DNA of 64,000 nt from Lepisosteus oculatus (taxonomy: Eukaryota > Chordata > Actinopteri > Semionotiformes > Lepisosteidae). The DNA lies in assembly GCF_040954835.1 (NCBI RefSeq), contig NW_027168309.1, positions 744,001 to 808,000 on the forward strand. Reading direction: 5' to 3'. The notes below the pieces were generated by a model. The model searched no databases and was not told the DNA's origin. It worked only from the letters and a program-made list of their open reading frames with translations. Positions 47,460 to 60,400 of this stretch are shown in pieces. Both the position numbers and the translations under genes were made by a program. Numbering within the stretch: position 1 is the first letter of the stretch; every line of letters starts with the position of its first letter.

Positions 47460-50400
47460 TCAAAACATGTTTTTCAGCAGAAATAAACATGTTTCTGCAA
47501 GTTTGGTCAACCCCATGTAAGTTATGGGTCAGTAACAGCTCACTTTTCAAAACGTGTTTTTCAGCCCGAAATAAACGCGTTTTTTCAGACAGCTGTATCC
47601 CTATGTAACTGCAAGGCTCAGAAGAGCCCACACACTCAGGTCTTAACCCCAGTGTGCTGAAAGTGTCAAAACATGTTTTTCAGCAGAAATAAACATGTTT
47701 CTGCAAGTTTGGTCAACCCCATGTAAGTTATGGGGCAGTAACAGCACACTTTTCAAAACGTGTTTTTCAGCCCGAAATAAACACGTTTTTTCAGACAGCT
47801 GTATCCCTATGTAACTGCAAGGCTCAGAAGAGCCCACACACTCAGGTCTTAACCCCGGTGTGCTGAAAGTGTCAACATGTGTTTTTCAGCAGAAATAAAC
47901 ATGTTTCTGCAAGTTTGGTCAACCCCATGTAAGTTATGGGGCAGTAACAGCACACTTTTCAAAACGTGTTTTTCAGCCCGAAATAAACGCGTTTTTTCAG
48001 ACAGCTGTATCCCTATGTAACTGCAAGGCTCAGAAGAGCCCACACACTCAGGTCTTAACCCCAGTGTGCTGAAAGTGTCAAAACATGTTTTTCAGCAGAA
48101 ATTAACATGTTTCTGCAAGTTTGGTCAACCCCATGTAAGTTATGAGTCAGTAACAGCTCACTTTTCAAAACTTGTTTTTCAGCCCGAAATGAACGCGTTT
48201 TCTCAGACAGCTGTATCCCTATGTAACTGCAAGGCTCAGAAGAGCCCACACACTCAGGTCTTAACCCCAGTGTGCTGAAAGTGTCAAAATGTGTTTTTCA
48301 GCAGAAATAAACATGTTTCTGCAAGTTTGGTCAACCCCATGTAAGTTATGGGGCAGTAACAGCACACTTTTCAAAACGTTTTTTTCAGCCCGAAATAAAC
48401 GCATTTTTTCAGACAGCTGTATCCCTATGTAACTGCAAGGCTCAGAAGAGCCCACACACTCAGGTCTTAACCCCAGTGCGCTGAAACTGTCAAAAGATGT
48501 TTTTCAGCAGAAATAAACATGTTTCTGCAAGTTTGGTCAACCCCATGTAAGTTATGGGTCAGTAACAGCTCACTTTTCAAAATGTGTTTTTCAGCCCGAA
48601 ATAAACGCGTTTTTTCAGACAGCTGTATCCCTATGTATCTGCAAGGCTCAGAAGAGCCCACACACTCAGGTCTTAACCCCAGTGTGCTGACAGTGTCAAA
48701 ACGTGTTTTTCAGCAGAAATAAACATGTTTCTGCAAGTTTGGTCAACCCCATGTAAGTTATGGGGCAGTAACAGCACACTTTTCAAAACGTGTTTTTCAG
48801 CCCGAAATAAACGCGTTTTTTCAGACAGCTGTATCCCTATGTAACTGCAAGGTTCAGAAGAGCCCACACACTCCGGTCTTAACCCCAGTGTGCCTAAAGT
48901 GTCAAAACATGTTTTTCAGCAGAAATAAACATGTTTCTGCAAGTTTGGTCAACCCCATGTAACTTATGGGGCAGTAACAGCTCACTTTTCAAAACGTGTT
49001 TTTCAGGCCAAAATAAACGCGTTTTTTCAGACAGCTGTATCCCTATGTAACTGCAAGGCTCAGAAGAGCCCACACACTCAGGTCTTAACCCCAGTGTGCT
49101 GAAAGTGTCAAAACATGTTTTTCAGCAGAAATAAACATGTTTCTGCCATTTTGGTCAACCCCATGTAACTTATGGGGCAGTAACAGCTCACTTTTCAAAA
49201 CGTGTTTTTCAGCCCGAAATAAACATGTTTTTTCAGACAGCTGTATCCCTATGTAACTGCAAGGCTCAGAAGAGCCCACACACTCAGGTCTTAACCCCAC
49301 TGTGCTGAAAGTGTCAAAACATGTTTTTCAGCAGAAATAAACATGTTTCTGCAAGTTTCGTCAACCCCATGTAAGTTATGGGTCAGTAACAGCTCACTTT
49401 TCAAAACGTGTTTTTCAGCCCGAAATAAACGCGTTTTTTCAGACAGCTGTATCCCTATGTAACTGCAAGGCTCAGAAGAGCCCACACACTCAGGTCTTAA
49501 CCCCAGTGTGCTGAAAGTGTCAAAACATGTTTTTCAGCAGAAATAAACATGTTTCTGCAAGTTTGGTTAACCCCATGTAACTTATGGGGCAGTAACAGCT
49601 CACTTTTCAAAACATGTTTTTCAGCCCGAAATAAACGCGTTTTTTCAGACAGCAGTATCCCTATGTAACTGCAAGGCTCAGAAGAGCCCACACACTCAGG
49701 TCTTAACCCCAGTGTGCTGAAAGTGTCAAAACATGTTTTTCAGCAGAAATAAACATGTTTCTGCAAGTTTGGTCAACCCCATGTAAGTTATGGGTCAGTA
49801 ACAGCTCACTTTTCAAAACGTGTTTTTCAGCCCGAAATAAACGCGTTTTTTCAGACAGCTGTATCCCTATGTAACTGCAAGGCTCAGAAGAGCCCACACA
49901 CTCAGGTCTTAACCCCAGTGTGCTGAAAGTGTCAAAACATGTTTTTCAGCAGAAATAAACATGTTTCTGCAAGTTTGGTCAACCCCATGTAAGTTATGGG
50001 TCAGTAACAGCTCACTTTTCAAAACGTGTTTTTCAGCCCGAAATAAACGCGTTTTTTCAGACAGCTGTATCCCTATATAACTGCAAGGCTCAGAAGAGCC
50101 CACACACTCAGGTCTTAACCCCAGTGTGCTGAAAGTGTCAAAATATGTTTTTCAGCAGAAATAAACATGTTTCTGCAAGTTTGGTCAACCCCATGTAAGT
50201 TATGGGTCAGTAACAGCTCACTTTTCAAAACGTGTTTTTCAGCCCGAAATAAACGCGTTTTTTCAGACAGCTGTATCCCTTTGTAACTGCAAGGCTCAGA
50301 AGAGCCCACACACTCAGGTCTTAACCCCAGTGTGCTGAAAGTGTCAAAACATGTTTTTCAGCAGAAATAAACATGTTTCTGCAAGTTTGGTCAACCCCAT

Positions 50401-51374
50401 GTAACTTATGGGGCAGTAACAGCTCACTTTTCAAAACGTGTTTTTCAGCCCGAAATAAACGCGTTTTTTCAGACAGCTGTATCCCTATGTAACTGCAAGG
50501 CTCAGAAGAGCCCACAGACTCAGGTCTTAACCCCAGTGTGCTGAAAGTGTCAAAACATGTTTTTCAGCAGAAATAAACATGTTTCTGCAAGTTTGGTCAA
50601 CCCCATGTAAGTTATGGGTCAGTAACAGCTCACTTTTCAAAACGTGTTTTTCAGCCCGAAATAAACATGTTTTTTCAGACAGCTGTATCCCTATGTAACT
50701 GCAAGGCTCAGAAGAGCCCACACACTCAGGTTTTAACCCCACTGTGCTGAAAGTGTCAAAACATGTTTTTCAGCAGAAATAAACATGTTTCTGCAAGTTT
50801 GGTTAACCCCATGTAACTTATGGGGCAGTAACAGCTCACTTTTCAAAACGTGTTTTTCAGCCCGAAATAAACGCGTTTTTTCAGACAGCTGTATCCCTAT
50901 GTAACTGCAAGGCTCAGAAGAGCCCACACACTCAAGTCTTAACCCCAGTGTGCTGAAAGTGTCAAAACATGTTTTTCAGCAGAAATAAACATGTTTCTGC
51001 AATTTTGTTCAACCCCATGTAACTTATGGGTCAGTAACAGCTCACTTTTCAAAACGTGTTTTTCAGCCCGAAATAAATGCGTTTTTTTCAGATAGCTGTT
51101 ACCCTATGTAACTGCAAGGCTTAGAAGAGCCCACACACTCAGGTCTTAACCCCAGTGCGCTGAAAGTGTCAAAACATGTTTTTCAGCAGAAATAAACATG
51201 TTTCTGCAAGTTTGGTCAACCCCATGTAAGTTATGGGGCAGTAACAGCACACTTTTCAAAACGTGTTTTTCAGCCCGAAATAAACGCGTTTTTTCAGACA
51301 GCTGTATCCCTATGTAACTGCAAGGCTCAGAAGAGCCCACACACTCAGGTCTGATCCCCAGTGTGCTGAAAGTG

Positions 51375-51667
51375 TCAAAACATGTTTTTCAGCAGAAATA
51401 AACATGTTTCTGCAAGTTTGGTCAACCCCATGTAAGTTATGGGTCAGTAACAGCTCACTTTTCAAAACGTGTTTTTCAGCAAAAATAAACTTGTTTCTAC
51501 AAGTTTGGTCAACCCCATGTAACTTATGGGTCAGTAACAGCTCACTTTTCAAAACGTGTTTTTCAGCCCGAAATAAACGCGTTTTTTCAGATAGCTGTTA
51601 CCCTATGTAACTGCAAGGCTCAGAAGAGCCCACACACTCAGGTCTTAACCCCAGTGCGCTGAAAGTG
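51375..51667 (+). repeat. 293-bp variant satellite monomer (A-A-B), third copy
   Basis: A halves at 51375-51461 and 51462-51548, B half from 51549. It shares the CAGCAAAAATAAAC signature, with private changes in the second A half. Confidence 0.93.
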
Positions 51668-53315
51668 TCAAAACATGATTTTCAGCAGAAATAAACATGT
51701 TTCTGCAAGTTTGGTCAACCCCATGTAAGTTATGAGTCAGTAACAGCTCACTTTTTAAAACGTGTTTTTCAGCCCGAAATGAACGCGTTTTCTCAGACAG
51801 CTGTATCCCTATGTAACTGCAAGGCTCAGAAGAGCCCACACACTCAGGTCTTAACCCCAGTGTGCTGAAAGTGACAAAACGTGTTTATCAGCAGAAATAA
51901 ACATGTTTCTGCAAGTTTGGTCAACCCCATGTAAGTTATGGGGCAGTAACAGCACACTTTTCAAAACGTGTTTTTCAGCCCGAAATAAACACGTTTTTTC
52001 AGACAGCTGTATCCCTATGTAACTGCAAGGCTCAGAAGAGCCCACACACTCAGGTCTGATCCCCAGTGTGCTGAAAGTGTCAAAACATGTTTTTCAGCAG
52101 AAATAAACATGTTTCTGCAAGTTTGGTCAACCCCATGTAAGTTATGGGGCAGTAACAGCACACTTTTCAAAACGTGCTTTTCAGCCCGATATAAACACGT
52201 TTTTTCAGACAGCTGTATCCCTATGTAACTGCAAGGCTCAGAAGAGCCCACACACTCAGGTCTCAACCCCACTGTGCTGAAAGTGTCAAAACATGTTTTT
52301 CAGCAGAAATAAACATGTTTCTGCAAGTTTGGTCAACCCCATGTAAGTTAGGGGTCAGTAACAGCTCACTTTTCAAAACGTGTTTTTCAGCCCGAAATAA
52401 ACACGTTTTTTCAGACAGCTGTATCCCTATGTAACTGCAAGGCTCAGAAGAGCCCACACACTCAGGTCTTAACCCCAGTGTGCTGAAAGTATCAAAACGT
52501 GTTTTTCAGCAGAAATAAACATGTTTCTGCAAGTTTGGTCAACCGCATGTAAGTTATGGGGCAGTAACAGCACACTTTTCAAAACGTGTTTTTCAGCCCG
52601 AAATAAACACGTTTTTTCAGACAGCTGTATCCCTATGTATCTACAAGGCTCAGAAGAGCCCACACACTCAGGTCTTAACCCCAGTGTGCTGACAGTGTCA
52701 AAACGTGTTTTTCAGCAGAAATAAACATGTTTCTGCAAGTTTGGTCAACCCCATGTAACTTATGGGGCAGTAACAGCTCACTTTTCAAAACGTGTTTTTC
52801 AGCCCGAAATAAACACGTTTTTTCAGACAGCTGTATCCCTATGTAACTGCAAGCCTCAGAAGAGCCCACACACTCAGGTCTTAACCCCACTGTGCTGAAA
52901 GTGTCAAAACATGTTTTTCAGCAGAAATAAACATGTTTCTGCAAGTTTGGTCAACCCCATGTAAGTTATGGGTCAGTAACAGCTCACTTTTCAAAACGTG
53001 TTTTTCAGCCCGAAATAAACGCGTTTTTTCAGACAGCTGTATCCCTATGTAACTGCAAGGCTCAGAAGAGCCCACACACTCAGGTCTTAACCCCAGTGTG
53101 CTGAAAGTGTCAAAACATGTTTTTCAGCAGAAATAAACATGTTTCTGCAAGTTTGGTCAACCCCATGTAAGTTAGGGGTCAGTAACAGCTCACTTTTCAA
53201 AACGTATTTTTCAGCCCGAAATAAACGCGTTTTTTCAGACAGCTGTATCCCTATGTAACTGCAAGGCTCAGAAGAGCCCACACACTCAGGTCTTAACTCC
53301 AGTGTGCTGAAAGTG

Positions 53316-53608
53316 TCAAAACATGTTTTTCAGCAGAAATAAACATGTTTCTGCAAGTTTGGTCAACCCCATGTAAGTTATGGGTCAGTAACAGCTCACT
53401 TTTCAAAACGTGTTTTTCAGCAAAAATAAACATGTTTCTGCAAGTTTGGTCAACCCCATGTAACTTATGGGTCAGTAACAGCTCACTTTTCAAAACGTGT
53501 TTTTCAGCCCGAAATAAACGCGTTTTTTCAGATAGCTGTTACCCTATGTAACTGCAAGGCTCAGAAGAGCCCACACACTCAGGTCTTAACCCCAGTGCGC
53601 TGAAAGTG
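53316..53608 (+). repeat. 293-bp variant satellite monomer (A-A-B), fourth copy
   Basis: A halves at 53316-53402 and 53403-53489, B half from 53490. It and its neighbours repeat the block containing the third copy, 1941 bp upstream (nine normal monomers plus one extra 87-bp half). Confidence 0.93.
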
Positions 53609-54408
53609 TCAAAACATGATTTTCAGCAGAAATAAACATGTTTCTGCAAGTTTGGTCAACCCCATGTAAGTTATGAGTCAGTAACAGCTCACTTTTTAAA
53701 ACGTGTTTTTCAGCCCGAAATGAACGCGTTTTCTCAGACAGCTGTATCCCTATGTAACTGCAAGGCTCAGAAGAGCCCACACACTCAGGTCTTAACCCCA
53801 GTGTGCTGAAAGTGACAAAACGTGTTTATCAGCAGAAATAAACATGTTTCTGCAAGTTTGGTCAACCCCATGTAAGTTATGGGGCAGTAACAGCACACTT
53901 TTCAAAACGTGTTTTTCAGCCCGAAATAAACACGTTTTTTCAGACAGCTGTATCCCTATGTAACTGCAAGGCTCAGAAGAGCCCACACACTCAGGTCTTA
54001 ACCCCAGTGTGCTGAAAGTGTCAACATGTGTTTTTCAGCAGAAATAAACATGTTTCTGCAAGTTTGGTCAACCCCATGTAAGTTATGGGGCAGTAACAGC
54101 ACACTTTTCAAAACGTGTTTTTCAGCCCGAAATAAACGCGTTTTTTCAGACAGCTGTATCCCTATGTAACTGCAAGGCTCAGAAGAGCCCACACACTCAG
54201 GTCTTAACCCCAGTGTGCTGAAAGTGTCAAAACATGTTTTCAGCAGAAATAAACATGTTTCTGCACGTTTGGTCAACCCCATGTAACTTATGGGTCAGTA
54301 ACAGCTCACTTTTCAAAACGTGTTTTTCAGCCCGAAATAAACGCGTTTTTTCAGATAGCTGTTACCCTATGTAACTGCAAGGCTCAGAAGAGCCCACACA
54401 CTCAGGTC

Positions 54409-57400
54409 TTAACCCCAGTGCGCTGAAAGTGTCAAAACATGTTTTTCAGCAGAAATAAACATGTTTCTGCAAGTTTGGTCAACCCCATGTAAGTTATGGG
54501 TCAGTAACAGCTCACTTTTCAAAATGTGTTTTTCAGCCCGAAATAAACGCGTTTTTTCAGACAGCTGTATCCCTATGTATCTGCAAGGCTCAGAAGAGCC
54601 CACACACTCAGGTCTTAACCCCAGTGTGCTGAAAGTGTCAAAACATGTTTTTCAGCAGAAATAAACATGTTTCTGCAAGTTTGGTCAACCCCATGTATGT
54701 TATGGGTCAGTAACAGCTCACTTTTCAAAACATGTTTTTCAGCCCGAAATAAACGCGTTTTTTCAGACAGCTGTATCCCTATGTAACTGCAAGGCTCAGA
54801 AGAGCCCACACACTCAGGTCTTAACCCCAGTGTGCTGACAGTGTCAAAATGTGTTTTTCAGCAGAAATAAACATGTTTCTGCAAGTTTGGTCAACCCCAT
54901 GTAAGTTATGGGGCAGTAACAGCTCACTTTTCAAAACGTGTTTTTCAGCCCGAAATAAACATGTTTTTTCAGACAGCTGTATCCCTATGTAACTGCAAGG
55001 CTCAGAAGAGCCCACACACTCAGGTCTTAACCCCACTGTGCTGAAAGTGTCAAAACATGTTTTTCAGCACAAATAAACATGTTTCTGCAAGTTTCGTCAA
55101 CCCCATGTAAGTTATGGGTCAGTAACAGCTCACTTTTCAAAACGTGTTTTTCAGCCCGAAATAAACGCGTTTTTTCAGACAGCTGTATCCCTATGTAACT
55201 GCAAGGCTCAGAAGAGCCCACACACTCAGGTCTTAACCCCAGTGTGCTGAAAGTGTCAAAACATGTTTTTCAGCAGAAATAAACATGTTTCTGCAAGTTT
55301 GGTTAACCCCATGTAACTTAAGGGGCAGTAACAGCTCACTTTTCAAAACATGTTTTTCAGCCCGAAATAAACGCGTTTTTTCAGACAGCAGTATCCCTAT
55401 GTAACTGCAAGGCTCAGAAGAGCCCACACACTCAGGTCTTAACCCCAGTGTGCTGAAAGTGTCAAAACATGTTTTTCAGCAGAAATAAACATGTTTCTGC
55501 AAGTTTGGTCAACCCCATGTAAGTTATGGGTCAGTAACAGCTCACTTTTCAAAACGTGTTTTTCAGCCCGAAATAAACGCGTTTTTTCAGACAGCTGTAT
55601 CCCTATGTAACTGCAAGGCTCAGAAGAGCCCACACACTCAGGTCTTAACCCCAGTGTGCTGAAAGTGTCAAAACATGTTTTTCAGCAGAAATAAACATGT
55701 TTCTGCAAGTTTGGTCAACCCCATGTAAGTTATGGGTCAGTAACAGCTCACTTTTCAAAACGTGTTTTTCAGCCCGAAATAAACGCGTTTTTTCAGACAG
55801 CTGTATCCCTATGTAACTGCAAGGCTCAGAAGAGCCCACACACTCAGGTCTTAACCCCAGTGTGCTGAAAGTGTCAAAACATGTTTTTCAGCAGAAATAA
55901 ACATGTTTCTGCAAGTTTGGTCAACCCCATGTAAGTTATGGGTCAGTAACAGCTCGCTTTTCAAAACGTGTTTTTCAGCCCGAAATAAACGCGTTTTTTC
56001 AGACAGCTGTATCCCTATGTAACCGCAAGGCTCAGAAGAGCCCACACACTCAGGTCTTAACCCCAGTGTGCTGAAAGTGTCAAAACATGTTTTTCAGCAG
56101 AAATAAACATGTTTCTGCAAGTTTGGTCAACCCCATGTAACTTATGGGTCAGTAACAGCTCACTTTTCAAAACGTGTTTTTCAGCCCGAAATAAACGCGT
56201 TTTTTTCAGATAGCTGTTACCCTATGTAACTGCAAGGCTCAGAAGAGCCCACACACTCAGGTCTTAACCCCAGTGCGCTGAAAGTGTCAAAACATGTTTT
56301 TCAGCAGAAATAAACATGTTTCTGCAAGTTTGGTCAACCCCATGTAAGTTATGGGGCAGTAACAGCACACTTTTCAAAACGTGCTTTTCAGCCCGATATA
56401 AACACGTTTTTTCAGACAGCTGTATCTCTATGTAACTGCAAGGCTCAGAAGAGCCCACACACTGAGGTCTTAACCCCAGTGTGCTGAAAGTGTCAAAATG
56501 TGTTTTTCAGCAGAAATAAACATGTTTCTGCAAGTTTGGTCAACCCCATGTAAGTTATTGGTCAGTAACAGCTCACTTTTCAAAACGTGTTTTTCAGCCC
56601 GAAATAAACGCGTTTTTTCAGACAGCTGTATTCCTATGTAACTGCAAGGCTCAGAAGAGCCCACACACTCAGGTCTGATCCCCAGTGTGCTGAAAGTGTC
56701 AAAACATGTTTTTCAGCAGAAATAAACATGTTTCTGCAAGTTTGGTCAACCCCATGTAAGTTATGGGGCAGTAACAGCACACTTTTCAAAACGTGCTTTT
56801 CAGCCCGATATAAACACGTTTTTTCAGACAGCTGTATCCCTATGTAACTGCAAGGCTCAGAAGAGCCCACACACTCAGGTCTCAACCCCACTGTGCTGAA
56901 AGTGTCAAAACATGTTTTTCAGCAGAAATAAACATGTTTCTGCAAGTTTGGTCAACCCCATGTAAGTTAGGGGTCAGTAACAGCTCACTTTTCAAAACGT
57001 GTTTTTCAGCCCGAAATAAACACGTTTTTTCAGACAGCTGTATCCCTATGTAACTGCAAGGCTCAGAAGAGCCCACACACTCAGGTCTTAACCCCAGTGT
57101 GCTGAAAGTATCAAAACGTGTTTTTCAGCAGAAATAAACATGTTTCTGCAAGTTTGGTCAACCCCATGTAAGTTATGGGGCAGTAACAGCACACTTTTCA
57201 AAACGTGTTTTTCAGCCCGAAATAAACACGTTTTTTCAGACAGCTGTATCCCTATGTATCTGCAAGGCTCAGAAGAGCCCACACACTCAGGTCTTAACCC
57301 CAGTGTGCTGACAGTGTCAAAACGTGTTTTTCAGCAGAAATAAACATGTTTCTGCAAGTTTGGTAAACCCCATGTAAGTTATGGGTCAGTAACAGCTCAC

Positions 57401-60400
57401 TTTTCAAAACGTGTTTTTCTGGCCAAAATAAACGCGTTTTTTCAGACAGCTGTATCCCTATGTAACTGCAAGGCTCAGAAGAGCCCACACACTCAGGTCT
57501 TAACCCCAGTGTGCTGAAAGTGTCAAAACATGTTTTTCAGCAGAAATAAACATGTTTCTGCAAGTTTGGTCAACCCCATGTAAGTTATGGGTCAGTAACA
57601 GCTCACTTTTCAAAACGTGTTTTTCAGCCCGAAATAAACGCGTTTTTTCAGACAGCTGTATCCCTATGTAACTGCAAGGCTCAGAAGAGCCCACACACTC
57701 AGGTCTTAACCCCAGTGTGCTGAAAGTGTCAAAACATGTTTTTCAGCAGAAATAAACATGTTTCTGCAAGTTTGGTCAACCCCATGTAAGTTATGGGTCA
57801 GTAACAGCTCACTTTTCAAAACGTGTTTTTCAGCCCGAAATAAACGCGTTTTTTCAGACAGCTGTATCCCTATGTAACTGCAAGGCTCAGAAGAGCCCAC
57901 ACACTCAGGTCTTAACCCCAGTGTGCTGAAAGTGTCAAAACATGTTTTTCAGCAGAAATAAACATGTTTCTGCAAGTTTGGTTAACCCCATGTAACTTAT
58001 GGGGCAGTAACAGCTCACTTTTCAAAACATGTTTTTCAGCCCGAAATAAACGCGTTTTCTCAGACAGCAGTATCCCTATGTAACTGCAAGGCTCAGAAGA
58101 GCCCACACACTCAGGTCTTAACCCCAGTGTGCTGAAAGTGTCAAAACATGTTTTTCAGCAGAAATAAACATGTTTCTGCAAGTTTGGTCAACCCCATGTA
58201 AGATATGGGTCAGTAACAGCTCACTTTTCAAAACGTGTTTTTCAGCCCGAAATAAACGCGTTTTTTCAGACAGCTGTATCCCTATGTAACTGCAAGGCTC
58301 AGAAGAGCCCACACACTCAGGTCTTAACCCCAGTGTGCTGAAAGTGTCAAAACATGTTTTTCAGCAGAAATAAACATGTTTCTGCAAGTTTGGTCAACCC
58401 CATGTAAGTTATGGGTCAGTAACAGCTCACTTTTCAAAACGTGTTTTTCAGCCCGAAATAAACGCGTTTTTTCAGACAGCTGTATCCCTATGTAACTGCA
58501 AGGCTCAGAAGAGCCCACACACTCAGGTCTTAACCCCAGTGTGCTGAAAGTGTCAAAATATGTTTTTCAGCAGAAATAAACATGTTTCTGCAAGTTTGGT
58601 CAACCCCATGTAAGTTATGGGTCAGTAACAGCTCACTTTTCAAAACGTGTTTTTCAGCCCGAAATAAACGCGTTTTTTCAGACAGCTGTATCCCTTTGTA
58701 ACTGCAAGGCTCAGAAGAGCCCACACACTCAGGTCTTAACCCCAGTGTGCTGAAAGTGTCAAAACATGTTTTTCAGCAGAAATAAACATGTTTCTGCAAG
58801 TTTGGTCAACCCCATGTAAGTTATGGGTCAGTAACAGCTCACTTTTCAAAATGTGTTTTTCAGCCCGAAATAAACGCGTTTTTTCAGACAGCTGTATCCC
58901 TATGTATCTGCAAGGCTCAGAAGAGCCCACACACTCAGGTCTTAACCCCAGTGTGCTGAAAGTGTCAAAACATGTTTTTCAGCAGAAATAAACATGTTTC
59001 TGCAAGTTTGGTCAACCCCATGTATGTTATGGGTCAGTAACAGCTCACTTTTCAAAACATGTTTTTCAGCCCGAAATAAACGCGTTTTTTCAGACAGCTG
59101 TATCCCTATGTAACTGCAAGGCTCAGAAGAGCCCACACACTCAGGTCTTAACCCCAGTGTGCTGACAGTGTCAAAATGTGTTTTTCAGCAGAAATAAACA
59201 TGTTTCTGCAAGTTTGGTCAACCCCATGTAAGTTATGGGGCAGTAACAGCTCACTTTTCAAAACGTGTTTTTCAGCCCGAAATAAACATGTTTTTTCAGA
59301 CAGCTGTATCCCTATGTAACTGCAAGGCTCAGAAGAGCCCACACACTCAGGTCTTAACCCCACTGTGCTGAAAGTGTCAAAACATGTTTTTCAGCACAAA
59401 TAAACATGTTTCTGCAAGTTTCGTCAACCCCATGTAAGTTATGGGTCAGTAACAGCTCACTTTTCAAAACGTGTTTTTCAGCCCGAAATAAACGCGTTTT
59501 TTCAGACAGCTGTATCCCTATGTAACTGCAAGGCTCAGAAGAGCCCACACACTCAGGTCTTAACCCCAGTGTGCTGAAAGTGTCAAAACATGTTTTTCAG
59601 CAGAAATAAACATGTTTCTGCAAGTTTGGTCAACCCCATGTAAGTTATGGGTCAGTAACAGCTCACTTTTCAAAACGTGTTTTTCAGCCCGAAATAAACG
59701 CGTTTTTTCAGACAGCTGTATCCCTATGTAACTGCAAGGCTCAGAAGAGCCCACACACTCAGGTCTTAACCCCAGTGTGCTGAAAGTGTCAAAACATGTT
59801 TTTCAGCAGAAATAAACATGTTTCTGCAAGTTTGGTCAACCCCATGTAAGTTATGTGTCAGTAACAGCTCACTTTTCAAAACGTGTTTTTCAGCCCGAAA
59901 TAAACGCGTTTTTTCAGACAGCTGAATCCCTATGTAACTGCAAGGCTCAGAAGAGCCCACACACTCAGGTCTTAACCCCAGTGTGCTGAAAGTGTCAGAA
60001 CATGTTTTTCAGCAGAAATAAACATGTTTTTGCAAGTTTGGTCAACCCCATGTAAGTTATGGGTCAGTAACAGCTCACATTTCAAAACGTGTTTTTCAGC
60101 CCGAAATAAATGCGTTTTTTCAGACAGCTGTATCCCTATGTAACTGCAAGGCTCAGAAGAGCCCACACACTCAGGTCTTAACCCCAGTGTGCTGAAAGTG
60201 TCAAAATATGTTTTTCAGCAGAAATAAACATGTTTCTGCAAGTTTGGTCAACCCCATGTAAGTTATGGGTCAGTAACAGCACACTTTTCAAAACGTGTTT
60301 TTCAGCCCGAAATAAACGCGTTTTTTCAGACAGCTGTATCCCTTTGTAACTGCAAGGCTCAGAAGAGCCCACACACTCAGGTCTTAACCCCAGTGTGCTG

